NCBI GenBank assembly: GCA_051892875.1 | Contig: JBJFGR010000082.1 | Coordinates: forward strand, 1-11,684 | Direction: 5' to 3' | Length of the DNA stretch: 11,684 nucleotides | Source of the DNA: JBJFGR01 sp051892875 | Lineage (GTDB): Bacteria > Pseudomonadota > Gammaproteobacteria > Enterobacterales > Succinivibrionaceae | In this document: in pieces, positions 7,295 to 11,684 of the stretch | Position numbering within the stretch: position 1 is the stretch's first letter | How the letters are laid out: every line of letters starts with the position of its first letter | The notes under the pieces: generated by a model | The model's database searches: none | What the model saw: only the letters and a program-made list of their open reading frames with translations | What the model was told of the DNA's origin: nothing | Program-made: the position numbers and the translations under genes

Positions 7295-8908
7295 ATGAAT
7301 TTAAATTTCTTAAACCCATTCTCAGACAAGTTCCTTCAAAGAGGACCTGAACATTCTATTGTTAGAAAAACAGAAACTGCTAGAAACTCAGTAGGTTATG
7401 GTGAAGACCAAATCGACTGGGGTGCTTTAGTTAATGGTTATACTGATGGTTATGTAGACCCAGGTGAACCTTATGAACAAAGTAATGTAATTTTCGATAC
7501 AGTATTTACTAACAAGTATCAAAAAATTATGTGGTATAGAAATATGGCTCTATATCCACTTGTTCAAAAAGCACTAACCGTTATGACAGATGAAGCAGTT
7601 TGTTTTAATGCTGATGGTAAAGTTGCTAAATTCGAATTGAATGAAAATCATAAGGCAAACTTCACTGATTATGAATTCAATTCATTAAAGACAGAATTTA
7701 ATTATATTGTAGACTGTGTAATTGGTAAAGAACAATTATGGGACTACTATAAGAAATGGTTGACAGACGCAGAACTTTATTGGGAAATTTGTCTTTCCGA
7801 TAAAGGAGATAAAGTAGTAGGTATCAATACTCTTCCTCCTTATTGTATGATTAACATCTATGATAAAGACTCTGATTTAATTAGAGGTTATATAGAAGAT
7901 ATTAACTATCTAAAACAAGCTAAAGATTCAAATCCAGAAGTTCAACGTTTCTTACCTGAACAGATTGCATACGTAAATTATGGTAGAACTTGGGCAAATA
8001 GAAATGACGTTAGAGGACACTTAGAGTCAGCTATTCGTCCATTGAACCAATTAAGAAATATTGAAGATGCTCTAACAGTTTACCGTATTACTCGTGCAAC
8101 TGAAAAGAGATTATTTAACATTTATTGTGGACGTATGCCACCTGAAAAAGCTGCTGCATTCGTTCAAGAAGTCACAAACAAATATAGAAAGAATTTGAAC
8201 ATAGACCCAAATACTGGTATGATTATTTCAAATAAGAATGTAGCCGCTATGACAGAAGATTTCTTCTTCCCTAAAGATGACTCTGGAAATGGCACTACTA
8301 TTGATACGTATACCGGTGGAGCAACATTTAATGGCCAAATTGAAGACCTTTATATGTTCCAAAAAATGGTTATGGATGCTCTACAAATTCCACAAGACAG
8401 ATGGAAAGCTGATGAAATTTCTGGTAAACAATACGTTCAAGGTGTAGACGGTTTACCTTCTGAAGAAGCTGCATTCCAAAAATTAAACAGAAGATTAAGA
8501 AAGAGATTTGCTGATATTATTCTACAAGTATTCTTAGTCCATTTAAAGGTTAGAAATTATCCTGAAAAATTCTTGGATAAAGCAATTTATGATATTGACT
8601 TGTGTCCAGCAACTGACTTTGATAGAATGAGAGATTTGGCTTTGGCTGAAAAGAGAGGTGCTACAATTGGTTCTCTATCTCAGTTCCTACCAACTCCTGC
8701 TAACATCAAGCCAGATGCAGAAGAATTAGGTCCACTATTCTCAAGACAATTCTTTATGGAAAAGATGTTAGGTCTATCTACTGAAGAAATGCTATTAAAT
8801 AAGGCTATGCTTGATAGAGAAATTGAAGAAATGCAGAAAAAAGCAGATGCCGCTAAGGAAGAAGGTGGTGACGAAGAAGGTGATGGCGGAGACGATTTAG
8901 GTTTCTAA
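7295..8908 (+). CDS. gp20: portal vertex protein, gp20-like
   Basis: A 537-residue protein, close to T4 gp20 (524 aa). The dodecameric portal sits at one capsid vertex, starts prohead assembly, is the channel for DNA packaging with the terminase, and later joins the neck. Matches to gp20 in order: YRNMALYPLVQKAL followed by TDEAV (about 81-102; gp20 has YRxMALYPEIDxAV); the RNIEDALTVYRITRATEKR helix (254-271; gp20 LNxxDSLLIYRLVRAPERR); YRKNLNIDPNTG (297-308); MTEDFFFPK then G-x-G-T-x-I-x-T-x-x-G-G (319-342, wing/stem region); and YMFQKMVMDALQIPQDRW (353-370). The C-terminus is a Glu/Gly/Asp-rich tail. AAGAGG is correctly placed before the ATG and the gene has its own late promoter. Confidence 0.96.
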   Translation: MNLNFLNPFSDKFLQRGPEHSIVRKTETARNSVGYGEDQIDWGALVNGYTDGYVDPGEPYEQSNVIFDTVFTNKYQKIMWYRNMALYPLVQKALTVMTDEAVCFNADGKVAKFELNENHKANFTDYEFNSLKTEFNYIVDCVIGKEQLWDYYKKWLTDAELYWEICLSDKGDKVVGINTLPPYCMINIYDKDSDLIRGYIEDINYLKQAKDSNPEVQRFLPEQIAYVNYGRTWANRNDVRGHLESAIRPLNQLRNIEDALTVYRITRATEKRLFNIYCGRMPPEKAAAFVQEVTNKYRKNLNIDPNTGMIISNKNVAAMTEDFFFPKDDSGNGTTIDTYTGGATFNGQIEDLYMFQKMVMDALQIPQDRWKADEISGKQYVQGVDGLPSEEAAFQKLNRRLRKRFADIILQVFLVHLKVRNYPEKFLDKAIYDIDLCPATDFDRMRDLALAEKRGATIGSLSQFLPTPANIKPDAEELGPLFSRQFFMEKMLGLSTEEMLLNKAMLDREIEEMQKKADAAKEEGGDEEGDGGDDLGF

Positions 8909-8914
8909 TAACTA

Positions 8915-8922
8915 TATAAATA
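8915..8922 (+). promoter_or_regulatory. T4-type late promoter TATAAATA before the 87-aa gene
   Basis: Exact TATAAATA just after the portal stop. The start would be near 8928, leaving a leader of about 14 bases that consists of the Shine-Dalgarno AGGAG (8929-8933) and its spacer. It would boost the small genes and the tail tube gene above read-through from the portal promoter. Confidence 0.75.
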
Positions 8923-8941
8923 GAATATAGGAGTATAAATT

Positions 8942-9205
8942 ATGAAGAATTTCAGCGAAACAATACAAGAAATTGATGAAGCAAAGAAAGTATTAAATGA
9001 TGCAGGTTATGATGTTATCCTAGAAGGCATCGATGATTTCGATGACGATAGAGAATCATTAGATATGGCAACAACTGTTATTAATGCTATCGATGCTGGA
9101 GAAATTAACGGTGATGATTTTGCTAAGGAAATTATTGCATACTTATCAGAAACAAATGAAGAATTGCTAAATAATTTCTTGGAATCTCATTCTTTTCTTG
9201 ATTAA
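8942..9205 (+). CDS. small acidic protein, possible prohead core component
   Basis: An 87-residue acidic protein directly after the portal gene. In T4 the small core genes 67 and 68 follow gene 20, so by position and charge it could be a prohead core or internal protein, but I see no sequence match to gp67 or gp68. The N-terminus is an amphipathic helix ending in LNDAGYDVILEG (18-29), followed by a DDFDDD cluster. It has three I/L-x-E triplets (I-Q-E 8-10, I-D-E 11-13, I-L-E 26-28), the site type cut by the T4 prohead protease, which would fit a processed internal protein but occurs often by chance. AGGAG lies eight bases before the ATG. Confidence 0.8.
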   Translation: MKNFSETIQEIDEAKKVLNDAGYDVILEGIDDFDDDRESLDMATTVINAIDAGEINGDDFAKEIIAYLSETNEELLNNFLESHSFLD

Positions 9206-9215
9206 GAGGTAATGA

Positions 9216-9593
9216 ATGAATTTAGCAGAATACATGAAAAATGAATGCGAAAAGGCTACCCTAAATGAGAATACATCTCAGTTAGGATATACTGACGTAT
9301 TCTCAGGTTCTAATTGGATGGGACCTCACAGACACGATTATGTTATCTGGAATGAATTTGGCTATGGTTATACTAGTGATGCAATTGCAGCTCCAGATTG
9401 TCAAGGTCAAGCAAGTGTCGGTGGTCACGTTCACCAGATTGTAGACGGTAAAGTATGGCCAGCAGGTGATGGTCACACTCATACATTAAACGCACCATTA
9501 CAAGTTGCAACAGATACACATATCGGTGACGCTAAATTGGAAGATCCAACAGGTCAGCCACAGGTTGCACCAACTATTGTTCTACATCAATAA
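9216..9593 (+). CDS. small protein with three HxH motifs, putative metal-binding structural protein
   Basis: A 125-residue protein of unknown function. The core (about 34-90) carries three His pairs: H38-R-H40, G-H71-V-H73 and G-H87-T-H89. They are joined by glycine/aromatic segments (YVIWNEFGYGYTS) and an I-V-D-G-K-V-W-P-A-G-D-G spacer. The regular pattern H-x-H, G-x-G-x-T, H-x-H-x-I, V-x-P-A, G-H-x-H suggests one small beta domain built around a metal ion or zinc cluster. HxH iron sites are known at the tips of phage fibres and spikes, but the context here, between portal and tail tube, points to head or neck rather than fibre; this is inference. AGAGG precedes the ATG at 9216; the nearby ATG at 9212 is out of frame. 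Confidence 0.8.
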   Translation: MNLAEYMKNECEKATLNENTSQLGYTDVFSGSNWMGPHRHDYVIWNEFGYGYTSDAIAAPDCQGQASVGGHVHQIVDGKVWPAGDGHTHTLNAPLQVATDTHIGDAKLEDPTGQPQVAPTIVLHQ

Positions 9594-9605
9594 GGAGAGT
9601 TATAA

Positions 9606-10196
9606 ATGCCAGAAAATAATATGAGCGTATTTACAACCGAAATTGCTAACCTTCCTGACTTAGCAAAGAAGTATCTATTCCAGGTTGTAATCGAATTCGA
9701 ATCACAACAATTACAAGATATGGTTGGACAACAACCATTCATGTTCAGAGCAAAAACAGTCACAATTCCTCAGAAAGAATTTACTGATATGACTACTGAA
9801 TATATGGGTTCTAAGCTATTATATCCAGGTAAGGCAAACGTTGCAGGCGACGTCACAGTCAACTTCGATGAATTCCAAGACCTATGGGTATCTACTGCTT
9901 TCCATCATTGGCAGAACTTAATCTTTAACCATGGCTTCCGTGATGATATTGACGTAGCAAACGGAAACTTAACTGGTGGTGCTATGAGTAATTATGCTAA
10001 AGATTACTGTGGTACTATGAAGATTGTTTTGTTCGATTCTACTTTGAAGAGAAAACTACCAGTAGAATGGCGTCTATATAGAGTATGGCCAAAGACTGTG
10101 TCTTCAGTAGACTTAGGTATGGAAGATGATGGTAAGATTCAACGTTCAGTCACATTCTCTTATTCATCATTCGAAGTAGTCCCAACTGAAAACTAA
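9606..10196 (+). CDS. gp19: tail tube protein, gp19-like
   Basis: A 196-residue protein; T4 gp19 has 163. Hexameric rings of this protein stack inside the contractile sheath to form the rigid tube through which DNA passes. Matches to gp19 in order: YLFQVVIEF (23-31; gp19 NLFQVEI), FMFRAKTVTIP (45-55; gp19 FQCKATALP), NVAGDVTV (78-85; gp19 NVAGDRTF), a W-Q-N helix (102-104; gp19 W-Q-S), VWPKTVSSVDL (160-170; gp19 LWPTNVGELQL) and a final strand IQRSVTFSYSSFEV. An insertion around 105-130 makes it longer. The Shine-Dalgarno AAGGAGAG overlaps the stop of the preceding gene. In T4, gene 19 precedes gene 20; here it follows the portal. Confidence 0.95.
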   Translation: MPENNMSVFTTEIANLPDLAKKYLFQVVIEFESQQLQDMVGQQPFMFRAKTVTIPQKEFTDMTTEYMGSKLLYPGKANVAGDVTVNFDEFQDLWVSTAFHHWQNLIFNHGFRDDIDVANGNLTGGAMSNYAKDYCGTMKIVLFDSTLKRKLPVEWRLYRVWPKTVSSVDLGMEDDGKIQRSVTFSYSSFEVVPTEN

Positions 10197-10198
10197 TT

Positions 10199-10230
10199 TG
10201 CAAAAAGTGACATTACAAATGTTATAAATA
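10199..10230 (+). promoter_or_regulatory. bipartite late promoter (TGCAAAA, 17 bases, TATAAATA), orphan
   Basis: TGCAAAA at 10199-10205 is followed 17 bases later by exact TATAAATA (10223-10230). The same pair at the same spacing precedes the scaffold and capsid genes. It begins three bases after the tail tube stop. There is no convincing gene before the terminator at 10310, so its product would be a short RNA. Confidence 0.7.
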
Positions 10231-10235
10231 TAAAG

Positions 10236-10310
10236 CTTAAATTGCTAAATTGCTGAAGAGAAAATGCTATTCTCTGGCTCATTGGACGCGAAAACCAATG
10301 AGCTTTTTTT
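10236..10310 (+). ncRNA. candidate small late RNA of about 75 nt
   Basis: Boundaries are inferred: the start is from T4 late-promoter geometry, the end from the T-run of the terminator. The transcript would contain a tandem octamer TAAATTGC (10238-10245 and 10246-10253), a hairpin with arms AGAGAA (10257-10262) and TTCTCT (10270-10275), and the terminator stem. Single-stranded repeats followed by hairpins and a Rho-independent end is a common sRNA layout. No known RNA family is recognised. It may instead be only the trailer of the tail tube operon plus a spurious promoter. Confidence 0.4.
10277..10310 (+). terminator. intrinsic terminator after the tail tube gene
   Basis: GCTCATTGG (10277-10285), a nine-base loop, CCAATGAGC (10295-10303), then seven T (10304-10310). 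The 9-bp perfect stem and T-run are typical of Rho-independent termination. It separates the portal/tube transcripts from the scaffold/capsid transcripts. Confidence 0.93.
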
Positions 10311-10311
10311 A

Positions 10312-10343
10312 TGCAAAATTCGGCTCCATAATAATCATAAATA
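10312..10343 (+). promoter_or_regulatory. bipartite late promoter (TGCAAAA, 17 bases, CATAAATA) before scaffold
   Basis: TGCAAAA at 10312-10318 and CATAAATA at 10336-10343, with the same 17-base spacing as the two other bipartite promoters. It begins two bases after the terminator T-run. Predicted start is near 10349, with a leader of about 48 bases. The downstream context shares the 14-mer TCATAAATAAGATA with the gp6 promoter. Confidence 0.65.
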
Positions 10344-10396
10344 AGATATGAAAATAAAAAATTAAAATTATTTTCTAAATTTGGAGGAATCAAAAA

Positions 10397-11371
10397 ATGG
10401 ATAAAATTCTTGAAAAACTAGCTACTTTAGGAGTTCAAGCTGAAGACTTGAATGATATTAAGAAGTCATTCGATGAAGCAGTTGAAGCTAAAGTAAAGAT
10501 TAACTCAGATAAAGAAGCAAGAGTTCTAGCCGAAAAATCTGCAGATTGGTGTAAGAAACAGATCGCAGAAGCTAAACAAAAGATTACCGCTGAAACTGAA
10601 GAAATGGCTAAATTATACTGTCAGAAGATTAAAGATCAGTATGAAAAAGAAGCAAATGAAAAAGTTCAGGCTTACGCAAAATCTCTTGATGAAGCTTCAG
10701 AAGCATTCGTATTCAACCAACTAGAAGAAAAGTTCAGAGAAAAATACGGTGAAGAACTAAAAGCTATCGAAAACAAAGTTATTACTGGTATCGACAAGTA
10801 TCTAGAATTTAATATCAAGGAAAAGATTGGTCCAAAATTGATTCAGAAGACAGCTATGAGTGAAATGTATGCACCTATCATCGATGGCGTTAAGTCATTG
10901 TTTGAAGAACAGTATATTCCACTTGACTTAACTGGTGCTAAGAAGATTCGTGAAATGAAGGCAGAAAATGCAGAACTTCAAAAATCATTGAAGAAGCAAT
11001 TGTCTGAAAATCTTCGTTTAGCCGAAGTTGCTGAAGTTAATTCAAAAAAGGCATTAATTGCTGAAAAGACTGAAGGAATGACTCCACGTCAGAAAGCAAA
11101 AGTTAATCGTCTATTTGAAAATAAGACTTTTTCTGAAACAAAGAAAGACATCGACAATTGTATTGAAATGCTAGATGAAGAAGCAGACCAAATCCGTGCA
11201 CTACGTGAAGACCGTCAACGTTTGTTTGAACGTGCTCAACGCGCAAAACGTCAGTCAGCTTTCGTCGAAGACAAAACAGAAAACATTAACGAAGGTTACA
11301 AACGTCCACGCCCATTAACAAGAAATGAAGAAAACTTGCTAAGAAGCGCTCGTTATTGTGACGATGAGTAG
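10397..11371 (+). CDS. gp22: prohead core scaffolding protein, gp22-like
   Basis: A 324-residue, highly charged, almost wholly helical protein; T4 gp22 has 269. It forms the internal core around which the shell assembles and is degraded by the prohead protease during maturation. Similarity to gp22 covers about 155-260: Y-A-P-I-I-D-G-V-K-S-L-F-E (gp22 G-G-L-K-E-L-F-V-E), a long coiled coil with repeated A-E/L-K pairs (183-215), and T-E-G-M-T-P-R-Q-K-A-K-V (225-236; gp22 D-L-T-E-S-Q-K-E-K-V). Further coiled coil lies at 30-125. I/L-x-E triplets are frequent. The C-terminus is Arg-rich, then acidic. The Shine-Dalgarno GGAGG (10383-10387) is the strongest in the window. Gene order scaffold then capsid is as in T4. 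Confidence 0.92.
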   Translation: MDKILEKLATLGVQAEDLNDIKKSFDEAVEAKVKINSDKEARVLAEKSADWCKKQIAEAKQKITAETEEMAKLYCQKIKDQYEKEANEKVQAYAKSLDEASEAFVFNQLEEKFREKYGEELKAIENKVITGIDKYLEFNIKEKIGPKLIQKTAMSEMYAPIIDGVKSLFEEQYIPLDLTGAKKIREMKAENAELQKSLKKQLSENLRLAEVAEVNSKKALIAEKTEGMTPRQKAKVNRLFENKTFSETKKDIDNCIEMLDEEADQIRALREDRQRLFERAQRAKRQSAFVEDKTENINEGYKRPRPLTRNEENLLRSARYCDDE

Positions 11372-11374
11372 TTT

Positions 11375-11406
11375 TGCAAAAAAATAATTGGTTAATTATA
11401 TAAATA
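11375..11406 (+). promoter_or_regulatory. bipartite late promoter (TGCAAAA, 17 bases, TATAAATA) before major capsid gene
   Basis: TGCAAAA at 11375-11381, within the palindrome TTTTGCAAAA, begins four bases after the scaffold stop. Exact TATAAATA is at 11399-11406. Its 11-base core TATAAATATAA is identical to the orphan promoter at 10223. Predicted start is near 11412. Confidence 0.75.
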
Positions 11407-11410
11407 TAAT

Positions 11411-11434
11411 AAGTAAATTAAAAGTAATTTATTT
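11411..11434 (+). promoter_or_regulatory. 5'-leader hairpin of the capsid mRNA
   Basis: AAGTAAATTA (11411-11420), loop AAAG, then TAATTTATTT (11425-11434): ten pairs including one G-U. The hairpin would sit at the very 5' end of the late transcript and stop two bases before the Shine-Dalgarno AGGAGA (11437-11442). It is A-U only apart from the wobble, so its stability is modest. Confidence 0.5.
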
Positions 11435-11449
11435 ATAGGAGATAAACAA

Positions 11450-11684
11450 ATGAAAATTAGTCAAGCACAAGCATCATTATTGGATAAATGGTCAAAGGCA
11501 CCAGGTTCTTTGTCTATTTCTTCAATTAAAGATTATAATGTTCGTATGAACACTGCTCGTCTACTAGAAAACCAGAATAAGGGCAACCTTTCTGAAAATC
11601 TTCTAACAGAAGATTTCACACAGGGTGTTGGTGCACCTCTTGGTCTAGACCAGGGTATTCCACACGGTGGTGACGCAAAGGGTG
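11450..11684 (+). CDS. gp23: major capsid protein, gp23-like (N-terminal 78 residues, runs off window)
   Basis: The frame is open from ATG 11450 to the window edge. The N-terminus matches T4 gp23: S-L-L-D-K-W (9-14; gp23 E-L-L-N-K-W), ARLLENQ (36-42; gp23 AKIFENQ) and N-L-L-T-E-D-F (50-56; gp23 S-F-L-T-E-A-E). In T4 the prohead protease removes the N-terminal piece after that L-T-E, and the equivalent cut here would follow E54. AGGAGA is placed seven bases before the ATG. Arginine codons are CGT, unlike the AGA-rich portal gene, as expected for a very highly expressed protein. Confidence 0.93.
   Translation, partial: MKISQAQASLLDKWSKAPGSLSISSIKDYNVRMNTARLLENQNKGNLSENLLTEDFTQGVGAPLGLDQGIPHGGDAKG

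Noticed and set aside
8934..8941. TATAAATT directly before the 87-aa gene, and TATAAATG at 9601, as further late promoters
   Set aside because: They deviate from the box and sit between the Shine-Dalgarno sequence and the start codon, so transcripts would lack a ribosome site.
10264..10344. 26-residue + strand frame (ATG at 10264) within the candidate small RNA
   Set aside because: The start lies in a hairpin loop with only a weak GAAGAG upstream, and the frame crosses the terminator stem and T-run.
10193..10393. 66-residue reading frame on the - strand in the intergenic region
   Set aside because: It runs antisense through a clear terminator and two late promoters, has no Shine-Dalgarno sequence and has a composition typical of random AT-rich sequence.
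452..11371. Recoding of TAG to glutamine, as in some large phages
   Set aside because: Only the first gene and the scaffold gene end in TAG, with further in-frame stops 4 and 9 codons later. All other genes end in TAA at family-like lengths, so nothing requires recoding.
11430..11437. TATTTATA, a - strand TATAAATA late box in the capsid leader
   Set aside because: It forms part of the leader hairpin arm in A/T-only sequence and would transcribe antisense into the scaffold gene; there is no leftward gene for it.

Overview
The window is a late, virion-structure region of a tailed phage of the T4 superfamily (contractile-tailed myovirus). Diagnostic homologues are a gp20-like portal, a gp19-like tail tube protein, a gp22-like scaffold, the start of a gp23-like major capsid protein and a gp6/J-like baseplate wedge protein. 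Intergenic regions carry T4-type late-promoter boxes (TATAAATA). The DNA is AT-rich, divergent from T4, and contains a run of 100 N, so it is most likely a metagenomic scaffold. The host cannot be told from the sequence.

Layout. (1) 2-454 (+): 3' end of an unrecognised gene running in from the left edge. (2) 474-509: terminator shared by convergent genes. (3) 7202-508 (-): a three-gene operon in the order gp6-like baseplate wedge protein, large fibre/baseplate-associated protein, tail-tube-fold protein. The middle gene is interrupted by the N run. The 55 bases on either side of the N run are identical, and collapsing them gives one intact 1076-residue reading frame. (4) 7203-7294: divergent control region with back-to-back late-promoter boxes. 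(5) 7295-10196 (+): portal, 87-aa acidic protein, 125-aa HxH-motif protein and tail tube protein. (6) 10197-10396 (+): a late promoter, a short structured transcript, a strong terminator, then a second late promoter. (7) 10397-11371 (+): scaffold. (8) 11372-11449: promoter and hairpin leader. (9) 11450 to the right edge: major capsid protein, incomplete.

How it works together. The rightward genes build the prohead (portal vertex, core, shell) plus the tail tube. The leftward operon supplies baseplate and probable host-contact parts. No prohead protease (gp21) gene is present, although the capsid protein keeps the expected L-T-E cleavage site, so the protease must lie elsewhere.

The most interesting signal is in the promoters. 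Three late promoters (before the small transcript, the scaffold and the capsid gene) share TGCAAAA exactly 17 bases upstream of YATAAATA. T4 late promoters are not known to carry such an upstream element. The first of the three has no gene before the next terminator, which suggests a dedicated small RNA of about 75 nt.
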